Shown: positions 17,262-25,978 of the stretch, in pieces | How the letters are laid out: each line of letters begins with the position of its first letter | Position numbering within the stretch: the first letter of the stretch is position 1 | Origin: Nitrospirota bacterium | Lineage (GTDB): Bacteria > Nitrospirota > Nitrospiria > Nitrospirales > Nitrospiraceae | Direction of reading: 5' to 3' | Assembly: GCA_026387665.1 (NCBI GenBank) | Contig: JAPLLG010000002.1 | Location: 1 to 64,000 of the forward strand | Length of the DNA: 64,000 nt | Notes under the pieces: generated by a model | Told to the model about the DNA's origin: nothing | The model's database searches: none | The model's input: the letters and a program-made list of their open reading frames with translations, nothing else | Made by a program: the position numbers and the translations under genes

Positions 17262-17936
17262 ATGGAACATGAGAAGCCGAATGCACCGACCGTCGCCGAT
17301 GACCCCAACGCCCGCGAAATGCTGCGCCAGGCCTTCGAGAAAACCGCGCGCTGGGAAAAAGACTTCAAGGGATTCACGGCCGACCTGACCGTCAACGTGA
17401 ACGGGAAGGAAACCAGCGGACCGATCATGGTGAAGGGCCCTCGTGAAGTTTCGGTCCAACTGGGCGATGCCGACGTGCAGAAGTGGGCGCAGGAACAGCT
17501 CGGGATGATCGCCGTGCACCGCGGCCCGCGAAGCTTCGAGGAGTCGGATGGCAAGTACTCCCTGACGATGGAAGAGGACGGCCATCCCTTCGGCACGAAA
17601 CTGATCATCCACGGATCGAACTCGTTCTATCGCCTCAAAGACAACCGCATCACCCAGATCAACCGCAAGATGGCCCATCCCGGCATGACGCCCTTTGCCT
17701 TCACGATCAACGTGGAAGAAAGCGCCGTCACCCAGGACCAGAAGAACCTGACCACCAAGTACAGCGTGTACTACTACTCCCCCACCGACGGAAAGCTGAC
17801 CAACGCGGAAAGCATCACCGACACCTACGTCCGGATCGGATCAGCGGATCTCCCGGCCACCCGCCGGAACATTTCCTACGAAAACGGCGAAGTCGTCGTA
17901 AAGAACCTGACGTTCAAGAATCACAAGTTGGTCTAA
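17262..17936 (+). CDS. DUF3386 family protein
   Basis: 224 residues, soluble, no signal peptide. The N-terminal region AREMLRQAFEKTARWEKDFKGFTADLTVNVNGKE fits DUF3386, a family of unknown function known mainly from cyanobacteria. The middle section has GPREVSVQLGDADVQKWAQEQLGMIAVHR and a beta-rich second half, compatible with a LolA-like or lipocalin-like half barrel. It has its own strong promoter and a strong hairpin after it, so it is a single-gene unit. Role unknown. Confidence 0.68.
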   Translation: MEHEKPNAPTVADDPNAREMLRQAFEKTARWEKDFKGFTADLTVNVNGKETSGPIMVKGPREVSVQLGDADVQKWAQEQLGMIAVHRGPRSFEESDGKYSLTMEEDGHPFGTKLIIHGSNSFYRLKDNRITQINRKMAHPGMTPFAFTINVEESAVTQDQKNLTTKYSVYYYSPTDGKLTNAESITDTYVRIGSADLPATRRNISYENGEVVVKNLTFKNHKLV

Positions 17937-17949
17937 GCCTCTTATCTCA

Positions 17950-17975
17950 CGCCTCTCCCCTCATGGGGAGAGGCG
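17950..17975 (+). terminator. strong hairpin after the DUF3386 gene
   Basis: CGCCTCTCCCC (17950-17960) and GGGGAGAGGCG (17965-17975) pair perfectly over 11 bp around a TCAT loop, 13 nt after the stop codon. It lacks a clear U tract, so it may act as a transcript-end stabiliser as well as a terminator. Confidence 0.65.
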
Positions 17976-18001
17976 TAGTAGAGCCCGCACAGGAACGATC
18001 A

Positions 18002-18442
18002 ATGGATCTACGGCAATCATTTCCCCGCAGCATGCGCGCCACCCTGGAAGGCTACGTCCACCTGGCACGGATGATCGATAAATGCTGCGCCACGCTGGCA
18101 GGCACCGAAGGCGAATACATCTATCCCTGCCCCATGGATGACCGGCTCCTGGAATTCGCCGGCATCACGGCCGAGCAGTTCACGTCCGCCGTCAAAGCCA
18201 ATCCCTCAGACGAAGCCGTGGTGAGCTGGTTCATCCGGACGGCCAAAGCCCATCCCCAAGCCGAGCTGGAATCATGGAACAGGGAGATGCTGACTCGCGG
18301 GCCCAGCACACCAGAGAAACAGGACTACTTCAACAAACTCAGAGACGCCATCGACCCCTCCCGCACCGACCTCACTGCCTGGGCCGACCTCCAAGATCTC
18401 GAAGAAGGCCGGACAGTTCCGAAGCGAACGTCTGCCCCTTAG
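18002..18442 (+). CDS. DUF5069 family protein
   Basis: 146 residues. The sequence MDLRQSFPRSMRATLEGYVH, LARMIDKCCATLAG, GEYIYPCPMDDRLLEFAGI and SDEAVVSWF matches DUF5069, a small soluble domain of unknown function common in several bacterial phyla. The reading frame is open far upstream, but that part is a shadow of the DUF3386 gene, and ATG 18002 opens exactly where DUF5069 starts. Confidence 0.78.
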   Translation: MDLRQSFPRSMRATLEGYVHLARMIDKCCATLAGTEGEYIYPCPMDDRLLEFAGITAEQFTSAVKANPSDEAVVSWFIRTAKAHPQAELESWNREMLTRGPSTPEKQDYFNKLRDAIDPSRTDLTAWADLQDLEEGRTVPKRTSAP

Positions 18443-18637
18443 TCTCAACCCTCGATCCCCTCCGCACCAGCACCATCGCGCCAGACGCCAGGCAACAGAT
18501 GCGGAGGGATTATGCCTGCCTGAAAATGGAAAATACTTGCAGATCTACGTAAGTGCACTATCCTGATACCTTGCGCATTTCAGCCAGATTTCCCACGATT
18601 GAAGCCGTCGCCACCGCAATGACAAGAGGCTGCCCAA

Positions 18638-21316
18638 TTGGTGTCTGACCGCAGAGATCCAACACTCCCACTGTTTCAAACTCCCATGAACATGGGCCGC
18701 TATCGCGTCCAGGTCCTCATGCTGCAGAGTCTCGTGTCCATCGTGCTCGCCTATCAAGTCCTCTATACCCCGGAAACGATCCTCCCCCGCCCGGTCCAGG
18801 AAGTGCTCGTACTAGGGCTCTTGTCTTTGCTGGCAGCCGCGTTTCTCCTGCCGATCCGCGTGATCGAGAGCCGCGCCTTCACGATCGTCCTGCTGCTCAT
18901 CGACACCGCGATCACCTCCAGCATTATCTACGCCACCGAACAATTGGGGTCCGACCTCTACCTGGCCTATTTCCTGATCATCCTCATTTCCGCCTCGATG
19001 AGCACGCTCCAACTCAAGATCGCCTTCTCCGCCATCATTGCCGCCCTCTACGGAGCCATGCTCTACCTCTCGATAGGCAACGCGCTGTTCCTCGAAGGCC
19101 ACCTCATTCGCATTTCGATCCTCCTGATCATGGGCGTGGTCTATAGCGTCATGAGCGAGAGCCTGGACCAGGAGCGCAAGGGCAAACAGGCCCTCCTGGA
19201 GGAAATGCAGGAGCGCCGCCGGGCCGAGGACACGCTCAAGACGAGCGAGACCCTCCTCCGCGCCCTACACGAAATCACCGTGGATGCCGCCGACTGGGAG
19301 CAGCGGCTCCGTCGCGTCTTAACGTTAGGCTGCAGCGCCTTGGCCTTGCCCACCGGCATGGTGACGCGGATCGACGGCGACAGCTATGAACTCCAAGAAA
19401 TTGTCAGCCCGAAATCGAAATGCCCGGCGGACACACGACATCCGTTGCGCGGAAGTTATTGCGAATGGACGACCCGGTCCCGGGAAGCCATCACCTTTTC
19501 GTCTCCGGAGCAGTCCGAATGGAGCCCGCCGGCTGACGACATGGTGTCTGCCCCGCAAGCCTTTGCAGGCATCGCCATTTACGTGAACGGCACCCTCTAT
19601 GGATCGTTGAGCTTTTCCTGCGAGGAACCGCGGGAACGGCCCTTCGCCGGCTACGAAAAAACGTTCTTGAAACTCACCGCCCAATGGATCGGGCACGAGC
19701 TGGAACGAAAGGACGCGGAGGCCAACCTCCATCGCGCGAAGGAGCAGGCGGAAGCGGCCAGCCGGGCCAAAAGCGAATTCCTCGCGACCATGAGCCACGA
19801 AATCAGAACCCCGATGAACGCCATCATCGGCATGTCGGATCTCCTCGCGGAAAGCCCCCTGCTGCCCGAGCAGCAGGAGCATCTCGGTATCTTGCGGCGG
19901 TCGAGCACCAACCTCCTCGATTTGATCAACGACATTCTCGACCTCGCCAAAGTCGAATCGGGGCACATCGACCTCGAACAGATCGGCTTCGACCTCCATG
20001 AAGTCCTGGACAAAGCCACGGAACTCATGGCGCTCAGGGCGCAAGAAAAAGAGATCGAGCTCCTGGTCTCCGCCGCGCCGGATGTGCCGGTCGAACTGAT
20101 CGGCGACCCCCAGCGCCTGCGGCAAATCATCGTGAACCTCGTCGGCAACGCCATCAAATTTACCGATCGTGGAGAGATCGCCGTCCGCGTCACCAACGAT
20201 ACCGAGGCGAACCAGCCTGGCGCCTTGCGCTTCGCCGTGTCGGATACGGGCATCGGCATCCCGGCGGAAAAACTCCACCATGTCTTCGACCGCTTCACCC
20301 AAGCCGAGGGCTCGACCACGAGGCTCTACGGCGGCACCGGATTGGGCCTGGCCATTTCCAAGCAGTTCGTCGAGCACATGAAGGGAAAGATCTGGGTCGA
20401 GAGCACCCTGGGAAAAGGCAGCACCTTCTACTTTACCGCCCGCTTCGCCATGCCCGAGAACCCAAACGCAGCCGCTTCGTCGCCCGGCAACGAACTGACT
20501 GGGATGCAAACCCTGCTGGTCAGCAACAACGACGGCTGCCGCAGGCTCGTCGGCGAAGCCCTGCAATCCTGGGGCGCTACCGTCAACGACGCGAGCGACG
20601 AAGACTCGGCCTTGGCCCTCCTGACCAACACGGAACCAGGCGCCCCCTCCGCCCCCACATTGATGTTTCTCGACCTGGGGGACCTCTCCCTGGACCACAC
20701 GCCGCACCGCATGAAACTGATCCAGATCGCAAAAGACCGGGGCGTGATGGTCATTATTTTCGTCTCCGACGTGCGCAGCATGAACATTCGGCATGCCTAC
20801 AGCCAAGGGCTCGGCGGCTACGTCACCAAACCCCTGACCAAGCGGAAGCTGTCCCATGCCCTCGGCATGGCCATCAAACGCACGGCGAGCGCCTCCGAAT
20901 ACGACTCAGCCACCAGCCCCGCCAGGACTGAGATGCAGGCGACGATTCTCATCGCAGACGACTCAGCCGACAACCAAGTACTCATCCGGTCCTACCTGAA
21001 ACAATCCGGCTACCAGCTGGATATTGCCGAAACAGGGGAAATGGCAGTCGACATGCACCGGGCCAAGCACTACGACCTAGTGCTGATGGACGTGCAAATG
21101 CCTGTGATGGACGGACATACCGCCACCAGAACCATCCGGGAATGGGAGAAATCCTCCAACCGAAAACCCACCCCCATCATCGCCTTGACCGCCCATGCCT
21201 TCCAGGAAGAAATCCAACGGAGCTTAGCCGCAGGCTGCTCCGACCACCTGACCAAACCCATCAGAAAAGACACCCTCCTCGACGCCATCCACAAGTGGCT
21301 CTCGCAAGCAGCCTAG
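18638..21316 (+). CDS. hybrid sensor histidine kinase with two receiver domains
   Basis: About 890 residues (ATG 18686, [10 protein letters not shown], is an alternative start). In order: five or six membrane helices (25-180), a coiled coil, a GAF-like domain (about 205-355), a HisKA dimerisation domain with [11 protein letters not shown] (His near 385), an HATPase with [18 protein letters not shown] and GGTGLGLAI, a divergent receiver (about 625-750), and a canonical C-terminal receiver with [19 protein letters not shown] and HLTKPI. The first receiver is degenerate. The kinase should pass phosphate internally to its last receiver and then to another protein. Input signal unknown; orphan. 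Confidence 0.92.
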   Translation: MVSDRRDPTLPLFQTPMNMGRYRVQVLMLQSLVSIVLAYQVLYTPETILPRPVQEVLVLGLLSLLAAAFLLPIRVIESRAFTIVLLLIDTAITSSIIYATEQLGSDLYLAYFLIILISASMSTLQLKIAFSAIIAALYGAMLYLSIGNALFLEGHLIRISILLIMGVVYSVMSESLDQERKGKQALLEEMQERRRAEDTLKTSETLLRALHEITVDAADWEQRLRRVLTLGCSALALPTGMVTRIDGDSYELQEIVSPKSKCPADTRHPLRGSYCEWTTRSREAITFSSPEQSEWSPPADDMVSAPQAFAGIAIYVNGTLYGSLSFSCEEPRERPFAGYEKTFLKLTAQWIGHELERKDAEANLHRAKEQAEAASRAKSEFLATMSHEIRTPMNAIIGMSDLLAESPLLPEQQEHLGILRRSSTNLLDLINDILDLAKVESGHIDLEQIGFDLHEVLDKATELMALRAQEKEIELLVSAAPDVPVELIGDPQRLRQIIVNLVGNAIKFTDRGEIAVRVTNDTEANQPGALRFAVSDTGIGIPAEKLHHVFDRFTQAEGSTTRLYGGTGLGLAISKQFVEHMKGKIWVESTLGKGSTFYFTARFAMPENPNAAASSPGNELTGMQTLLVSNNDGCRRLVGEALQSWGATVNDASDEDSALALLTNTEPGAPSAPTLMFLDLGDLSLDHTPHRMKLIQIAKDRGVMVIIFVSDVRSMNIRHAYSQGLGGYVTKPLTKRKLSHALGMAIKRTASASEYDSATSPARTEMQATILIADDSADNQVLIRSYLKQSGYQLDIAETGEMAVDMHRAKHYDLVLMDVQMPVMDGHTATRTIREWEKSSNRKPTPIIALTAHAFQEEIQRSLAAGCSDHLTKPIRKDTLLDAIHKWLSQAA

Positions 21317-21494
21317 AATCCGCACCAACCGGGCCGCCCTCTAAGCCCTAGAGGAAGGCCAAACCGTTCCTCTCTACGCGCAATCGCGCCAAGGCTTTCA
21401 GAATCTGGCTCAGGACATCAGCAAATTACGATGCAAGACTAGCACTAGCCTTGCGATTCGCTCACTCCACAGAGTGATGGATACATCTACGTCT

Positions 21495-21524
21495 TTGCAG
21501 TAGACTCGCCGCGGCAAATATCAT
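21495..21524 (+). promoter_or_regulatory. candidate promoter for the SRA-like/HNH gene
   Basis: TTGCAG (21495-21500), 18 bp, TATCAT (21519-21524), about 24 nt before ATG 21548. Confidence 0.35.
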
Positions 21525-21547
21525 AATCGGACGTAGCGAATCAGCAC

Positions 21548-22237
21548 ATGAGTGATAACGTTCTATCGCATAACGAAATGTGTCGGCGCGAAGGTATCAG
21601 CCTCCAGCGGGGAATGAATTTCGGCCTTGGCGGCAATCACTCCGTCATTCTGATGTCGGTGCGCCGTAATGCTCCCTACCGTGATCGTCTCGAAGACGGA
21701 GGAACAACGCTGATCTATGAGGGCCACGACCATCCAAAGGTCACGTCCTGCCCTAACCCAAAGGTGGTTAATCAGCCCGGAGCCCTTCCATCAGGGAAAC
21801 TCACCCAGAACGGTAAATTCCATGAGGCCGCGCAGAGATTCAAAGTCGGAGAACGTGCCCCAGAGCGGGTTCGCGTCTATGAAAAGATTCGCTCAGGCAT
21901 ATGGTCATACAACGGGGTCTTTCATCTCGTTGATGCCTGGCAGGAGCGCGACGACCATAGAGTTGTCTATAAGTTCAAACTCGTGGCGGTAGAGGGGGAA
22001 GAGGACTTTGCTCAGCCAGTTCATATGGACGCGGAGCGGCGCCGAATAATCCCAACTGCTGTCAAACTTGAAGTATGGAAAAGAGACGGTGGGAAATGTC
22101 GGCTATGCGATGCACACGACGAACTTCACTTTGACCACATCGTCCCATTCTCAAGAGGTGGCACTTCGCTCACAGCCGAGAATGTCCAGCTACTGTGCGC
22201 GCGTCACAACCTGCAAAAGCGGGATTACATCGAATGA
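21548..22237 (+). CDS. SRA/YDG-like plus HNH endonuclease (probable modification-dependent restriction enzyme)
   Basis: 229 residues. The N-terminal half (about 1-150) has the layout of SRA/YDG modified-base readers: NHSVILMSVRRNAPYRDRLE, GTTLIYEGHD, and RVRVYEKIRSGIWSYNGVFH with the Tyr-x-Gly-x-Phe/Tyr core. The C-terminal 65 residues are an HNH nuclease with Zn-binding CRLC and LLCARHN flanking HFDHIVPFSRGGTSL, which contains the catalytic His-Asp-His. SRA-HNH proteins such as TagI and ScoA3McrA cut DNA carrying 5-methyl- or hydroxymethylcytosine. This should be a one-gene type IV defence system. No methyltransferase lies nearby, as expected. Confidence 0.78.
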   Translation: MSDNVLSHNEMCRREGISLQRGMNFGLGGNHSVILMSVRRNAPYRDRLEDGGTTLIYEGHDHPKVTSCPNPKVVNQPGALPSGKLTQNGKFHEAAQRFKVGERAPERVRVYEKIRSGIWSYNGVFHLVDAWQERDDHRVVYKFKLVAVEGEEDFAQPVHMDAERRRIIPTAVKLEVWKRDGGKCRLCDAHDELHFDHIVPFSRGGTSLTAENVQLLCARHNLQKRDYIE

Positions 22238-22567
22238 GCGCTGAAGAATGATGAAGCCGATGCTAGGAAACTTTCTCTGCGCGCAGAGGAATCACCGCTA
22301 TCAATGCTCCCTCCAAGCTCGCTCGCTTCCACTCAAAGGTAGTGCGGCCTGGTTGATCCTCTAGTACGCGCATCGAGCGCGAGCTGGTTCATCTGGTCTA
22401 TCTGGCTTGTCTGGTTGATTAGGCTGGAAATTCATCCAGGAAAACTAGACAGACGAACCGGGGCACGTTTCTCTACAGCCATCAGCCCCCCTCGTCCCTT
22501 CAGGCTCAAGAATACGGCGAAAAACGCCGATACGTCAGGGTAAAAGACTTTCACGTATGGGGCCAAT
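22238..22567. repeat. spacer with dispersed repeat copy A
   Basis: About 330 bp without a gene. Positions 22293-22464 are copy A of a repeat shared with 23258-23480 and 25093-25222. The common core reads GCTCCCTCCAAGCTCGCTCG, then TTCCACTCAAAGGTAGTGCG, then GCCTGGTTGATCCTCTAGT, followed by a CTGGTTCATCTGGTCTATCT stretch and an imperfect reverse complement of it. A short palindrome (CTCTGCGCGCAGAG) precedes it. Confidence 0.8.
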
Positions 22568-23209
22568 ATGCTGACAGCAATCGGCGATGTAATGCGACGC
22601 GTGTATGAACGCGGCTGGATTACGACCAGAGACGGCAACATCAGTATGCGAAAGCGCGAGGGAAAGTATCTCTACATCACCCCCTCAGGATGGCGGAAGA
22701 CCATCGTGCACCCGGAACATATCGTGCGGATTGAGATTCTGACGGACCCTCAGACCGGCGCTCAGACTCCGAACGTCCGCGACGGGCAGCAGCCATCCGG
22801 CGAACTCTGGATGCACTGGAATTTGCAGCGCGATACGAGAAAAACCCGAACCGTCGTACATGTCCATGCCACGCACATCGTTGCCGCCATCTATGCCGGC
22901 TGCGACCTCCAGGCCATCAGCGCGGAATTCCCTGAAATCTCACGCTATACGCGCGTGGGGCCAACGGTCCCTGCGTTGCCGGCTTTGTCTCGTGAATTAG
23001 CAGACGTGACAGCTGACTGTTTCGGACTCGGGAAGGATGGAACGCTTGCTTTCGATATCGTCGGGCAGGCCAACCATGGAGTCTGTGCCGTCGCAGCCGA
23101 TCCCTGGGCCGCCTACGAACATATCGAACGCCTCGACCACATTTGCGAAATTGTCCTCAAGAGCGGTGTGATGAAGGCCGCAAAGGTCAAACCCTCCCGC
23201 GCAGCCTAG
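22568..23209 (+). CDS. class II aldolase/adducin family protein
   Basis: 213 residues. Class II aldolase hallmarks: GNISMR at 23-28, ITPSGW at 37-42, SGELWMH with the catalytic Glu E79, zinc ligands H98 and H100 in VVHVHATH, and a third His in QANHGV near 165. Relatives include L-fuculose-phosphate aldolase, L-ribulose-5-phosphate epimerase and MtnB dehydratase; the substrate cannot be told. It stands alone between repeat copies A and B, with no sugar-catabolic partners, suggesting acquisition as a single cassette. ATG 22568 is supported by good alignment with the family start. Confidence 0.82.
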   Translation: MLTAIGDVMRRVYERGWITTRDGNISMRKREGKYLYITPSGWRKTIVHPEHIVRIEILTDPQTGAQTPNVRDGQQPSGELWMHWNLQRDTRKTRTVVHVHATHIVAAIYAGCDLQAISAEFPEISRYTRVGPTVPALPALSRELADVTADCFGLGKDGTLAFDIVGQANHGVCAVAADPWAAYEHIERLDHICEIVLKSGVMKAAKVKPSRAA

Positions 23210-23257
23210 CAGGATACTGGAAAATCTCACCGCAGCGCTCTCGCTTCACGAGAAAAG

Positions 23258-23480
23258 AACAACGCTATAGATGCTCCGTCCAAGCTTGCTCGTTTCCGCT
23301 CAAAGGTAGTGCGGCCTGGTTGATTCTCTAGTGCGCGCGTCGAGCGAAAGCTGGTTCATCTGGTCTATCTCGTCTATCTGGTTTGTCTGGTTGATCGGGC
23401 TGGAAATTCATCCTGGGAAACCAGATAGACGAGGTAGACCAGCCAACCAGACAGACAAGCCCCCGCGCGTTGCACGAGCA
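23258..23480. repeat. dispersed repeat copy B with long hairpin
   Basis: It shares the core of copies A and C. It also contains a large inverted repeat: 23362-23384 pairs with 23418-23440 over 23 bp with one mismatch (arm GGTCTATCTCGTCTATCTGG), loop 33 nt. A second pairing is possible between GTCTGGTT (23385-23392) and AACCAGAC (23445-23452). The arms are built from CTGGTYTATCT-type units. Confidence 0.85.
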
Positions 23481-23552
23481 CAGGAGATCATCAGGTCTGG
23501 CCTCTCACGGGCTAGCGAAATAGACTTTATAGAGGCGGAAAGGCTCGTCTCG

Positions 23553-23786
23553 CTACAGTGTCCGAGCGCAGAGCACTTCATCTTCGCGGAGAGCTTCGAG
23601 AGCGGAGGCAGGAACGGCAGTCACGGTAATCGTATCGCCGAGAGCGTTGAAGACTTCAATCGAGTATCCTTGCACACCGTCAGGAGCCGTGTGGCGATCC
23701 ACTAGCTTCACGATGTCGCCACGACGGAGACGATGAGCCGGCAGATCGCACGCTAATGCCACATCAGTGTACAACTCGAACTTCAT
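23553..23786 (-). CDS. DUF4926 family protein
   Basis: 77 residues from ATG 23786 (GGAGG 5 nt upstream). The pattern MKFELYTDVALACDLPAHRL, RRGDIVKLVDRH, GYSIEVFNALGDTITVTAVPAS matches DUF4926, a small beta-rich domain usually found next to DUF6883 or other toxin-like partners. ATGA overlap with the upstream gene means tight translational coupling. Probably the antitoxin- or immunity-like member of a pair, but this is unproven. Confidence 0.72.
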   Translation of the reverse strand: MKFELYTDVALACDLPAHRLRRGDIVKLVDRHTAPDGVQGYSIEVFNALGDTITVTAVPASALEALREDEVLCARTL

Positions 23787-24118
23787 TCTGCCCTCCGTTT
23801 GCCTGGAATCAGTGTAACGAACTTCGTGATTCCCGACAAGTGTTCCGTCATCCAAATCGTACGAACGGCCAGCTTTACGCCATTTGGGCCGATAAGAGTG
23901 CTGCAGATCTCGTAATATTGCCCGAACTTATTGGACTCCACTGGCACCGCATCGACGGACACAATCTGTGTCCGCAAATCGTGCAGCAGTTGACCGGCAT
24001 TTTCCAGGACATAGCCAGCCTGCGCCAGAAAAGCCGACTTATCACCACGTACTTGCGGCAATAGCAGATAGCGCATGAGCTTGTCTTCGGCAATAATTGT
24101 GTCGACCGGCAATCTCAT
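23783..24118 (-). CDS. DUF6883 family protein
   Basis: 111 residues. It starts MRLPVDTIIAEDKLMRYLLL, then DKSAFLAQAGYVLENAGQLLHDLR, a central FGQYYEICSTLIGPNGVKLAVRTIW, and ends ITKFVTLIPGKRR, the layout of DUF6883, which often precedes a DUF4926 gene. The conserved GPNG-x-x-x-x-V-x-x-x-W segment is the recognisable feature. A toxin-like or substrate-binding role has been suggested only by gene context. First gene of the pair; no clear ribosome site. Confidence 0.7.
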   Translation of the reverse strand: MRLPVDTIIAEDKLMRYLLLPQVRGDKSAFLAQAGYVLENAGQLLHDLRTQIVSVDAVPVESNKFGQYYEICSTLIGPNGVKLAVRTIWMTEHLSGITKFVTLIPGKRRAE

Positions 24119-24467
24119 ATTAAGTCCGTGGCGCTTATTCCCAGATAGCCTTTCCAGACATGCAGGCCGTCCTCAACCTTCTCCCTTGAGCCCAGGCTAG
24201 AGGGTCTCCCACTGCGCGTGCCCAACGAGGGTCTTCTACTCCACATCTCCCAAAGGAGTCGCCAGACTGGCCTTCAGTGCGCGCATCGGACGAGCACAGT
24301 TTCATCTTGCGCGTTCTGCGAGCAAGAAGGACGGTCTGGCGGCTCCTTTCCCATCCCTCCAAGCTCGCTCGTTACTCCCCTCTCAATGGGGAAGGGTGGT
24401 CTGATGGTCTCCCATTGCGCGCGTCCAACGAGGGCCTTCTGAGGCCGCGCGTTGCGCGAGCACAGCA
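24119..24467. repeat. spacer with fragments of the dispersed repeat family
   Basis: About 350 bp with no convincing gene. It contains several broken copies: CACTGCGCGTGCCCAACGAGG (around 24211), GTGCGCGCATCGGACGAGCAC (around 24277) followed by TTGCGCGTTCTGCGAGCA, CCTCCAAGCTCGCTCGTTAC (around 24357), and TTGCGCGCGTCCAACGAGG (around 24415) followed by GCGCGTTGCGCGAGCACAG. Each pairs a GCGCGCGTC-ACGAGCAC block with a GCGCGTT-GCGAGCAC block, as in copy C. Confidence 0.7.
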
Positions 24468-24782
24468 CTACTGCGATTGCTTAGATGCGCCCAGCCTGCC
24501 TTCCCAGTAACCGGGACGGCGACGGAGATGCATAACGGAGACGACAACAATTTCATCGACGGTGGCAACATAGAGAATGCCGAAAGGGAACCGCTTCAAA
24601 AGGCGACGGCGGATGTTCCGTTTTACTTTCGGGGCGGCTTTTGGATGCAGGGCAATTGCAGCAATCGTCTGTTCTACTTCAGCGAGAAATTCTGCGCCCA
24701 ACCCTAGTGATTGGGTTTGGTAGTAACCTGCTGCTGCAGTCATCTCCTCCTGGGCAGGAGAAAGGAAAACGATTGCGGTCAT
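24468..24782 (-). CDS. RelE/ParE-family toxin
   Basis: 104 residues, typical of the RelE/ParE superfamily. It opens IVFLSPAQEEMTAAAGYYQ, has the helical FLAEVEQTIAAIALHP, a basic segment VKRNIRRRLLKRFPFGILY and a C-terminal strand VVSVMHLRRRPGYWEGR. The YYQ and FPFGILY elements are diagnostic of the ParE side. It likely poisons gyrase or cleaves mRNA; which one cannot be read. The start overlaps the antitoxin stop (ATGA). Confidence 0.9.
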   Translation of the reverse strand: MTAIVFLSPAQEEMTAAAGYYQTQSLGLGAEFLAEVEQTIAAIALHPKAAPKVKRNIRRRLLKRFPFGILYVATVDEIVVVSVMHLRRRPGYWEGRLGASKQSQ

Positions 24783-25009
24783 TTGAGTTGGGATTTTGCT
24801 TCGCGAAAGACTTGCTCGGCTGGCTTAGCAGTCAGTGTTCCCTGGCGATACGCTTGGTAGCGTCTTTCTGCTTCCTCCAGCCAGACTGCTTCCGCATCGA
24901 CATCTTCGCCGGGATCGATGCTCGCGATGAGATGATGCGCCAACAACGCACGGTCTTGCGTCGGCAAGTGCCGCGCCTCCTGCTCAAGCTGTGCAACGGA
25001 CTTTGGCAT
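24779..25009 (-). CDS. addiction module antitoxin (TIGR02574 type)
   Basis: 76 residues from ATG 25009 (GGAG 8 nt upstream; GTG 25018 and ATG 25015 are alternatives). The sequence SVAQLEQEARHLPTQDRALL, AHHLIASIDPGEDVDAEAVW, EEAERRYQAYRQGTL is the standard putative-addiction-module pattern that precedes ParE-type toxins. Expected to bind and neutralise the toxin and repress the pair. Confidence 0.88.
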   Translation of the reverse strand: MPKSVAQLEQEARHLPTQDRALLAHHLIASIDPGEDVDAEAVWLEEAERRYQAYRQGTLTAKPAEQVFREAKSQLK

Positions 25010-25092
25010 AAGCATCACTCCATTCTAGGGGTGACATAACTTTACGGCGATTTCATGCTCTTTGCAACGGGTTCATCTGATCGGTGCAATCA

Positions 25093-25222
25093 GGAAACAT
25101 CGTTATCAATGCTCCCTCCAGGCTCGCTCGCTTCCACGCAAAGGTAGTGCGGCCTGGTTGATCCTCTAGTGCGCGCGTCGAACGAGCACATTCTGATCGT
25201 GCGCGTTCCGCGAGCACAGAGA
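25093..25222. repeat. dispersed repeat copy C
   Basis: About 110 bp nearly identical to the first part of copies A and B (CTCGCTCGCTTCCACGCAAA, GGTAGTGCGGCCTGGTTGAT), then GTGCGCGCGTCGAACGAGCAC and GTGCGCGTTCCGCGAGCACAG, each an imperfect palindrome. It sits between the toxin-antitoxin pair and the end of the TPM gene. Confidence 0.82.
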
Positions 25223-25246
25223 CCATACCAGTTGCCTCGCTATCCC

Positions 25247-25978
25247 CTATCTCCACCCGTCGCTTCCCGTCCCCCCTCCGAATCCCCCGAAATTCCCCCC
25301 GAATCCCCCCTGCCCCGTTCCCCAATACTCGCCTTTTTGGATTCGCTTGTAGGGATGCCGGAGGTCCGGTCGGCTGATCCACCAGAAGAAGGAGATGGCC
25401 CCGATGCTGGTAAAGAGGGTGATCCAGAAGCCGACGCCTTTGAAATGCGTCTTCGAGAGGGTCCCGACCCGGATGTTTTGCGCGGGCGCGGCTAACGAGA
25501 CGACCGTGCGATACAAGGCTTCGCCGAAATGGCCCCTATCGATCAACGGCTGCAGATGCTCGTGCCCGACTTGATTCATCACCGTGGGGGTAATCACCGG
25601 CAGCATCTGCCGGCCCAGCGTAATGGCCGCCTGCCGTTCCTCCACTGCTACCAGCACCAACACGCCATGCTCCTGTTGCGTGGACCCGATGCCCCACTTG
25701 GCATAGAGCGCCGTCGCGTATTCGTTGACCGTCCCGAAGGGTTTGATGTTCGGAACCGTCACCACCACCATCTCCACGCCGGTCTTCCGTTCCAAATCCT
25801 GACAGACGGATCGGATCCGTTCCTTCCACTCTCCATCGACCACCTGTCCATGGTCGCTCACATAGCCTCGCGGCTCCGGCAACTGGATCTTGGGCCGATC
25901 GTAGGGCACAGCCTGGGCGATCCCCGCAACGAGGACGAGACAGAGGGCCGTTGCTATGACAACGATCTTCGTCATCAC
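25247..25978 (-). CDS. exported TPM-domain protein with C-terminal Gly-rich tail
   Basis: 243 residues. A signal peptide (to about residue 23) precedes a TPM domain: YVSDHGQVVDGEWKERIRSV, LERKTGVEMVVVTVPNI, YATALYAKWGIG, GVLVLVAVEERQAAITLG. A membrane helix near 190 (WITLFTSIGAISFFWWI) anchors it, and the tail is GGFGG-type. TPM/YgcG proteins are periplasmic or membrane-linked; plant and bacterial relatives are linked to phosphatase activity or photosystem and respiratory repair. ATGA overlap with the NTase-fold gene. Confidence 0.82.
   Translation of the reverse strand: MMTKIVVIATALCLVLVAGIAQAVPYDRPKIQLPEPRGYVSDHGQVVDGEWKERIRSVCQDLERKTGVEMVVVTVPNIKPFGTVNEYATALYAKWGIGSTQQEHGVLVLVAVEERQAAITLGRQMLPVITPTVMNQVGHEHLQPLIDRGHFGEALYRTVVSLAAPAQNIRVGTLSKTHFKGVGFWITLFTSIGAISFFWWISRPDLRHPYKRIQKGEYWGTGQGGFGGNFGGFGGGTGSDGWR

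Noticed and set aside
17483-18001. The upstream extension of the DUF5069 frame
   Set aside because: The first 173 codons are out-of-frame sequence of the DUF3386 gene; DUF5069 homology begins exactly at ATG 18002.
19325-20857. A 510-codon frame opposite the hybrid histidine kinase
   Set aside because: Antisense shadow of the kinase and receiver domains.
22293-25222. Integron attC sites or a CRISPR array
   Set aside because: The repeats do not have attC core sites (RYYYAAC/GTTRRRY in the right places), no integrase is present, and spacing is irregular and gene-sized, unlike CRISPR.
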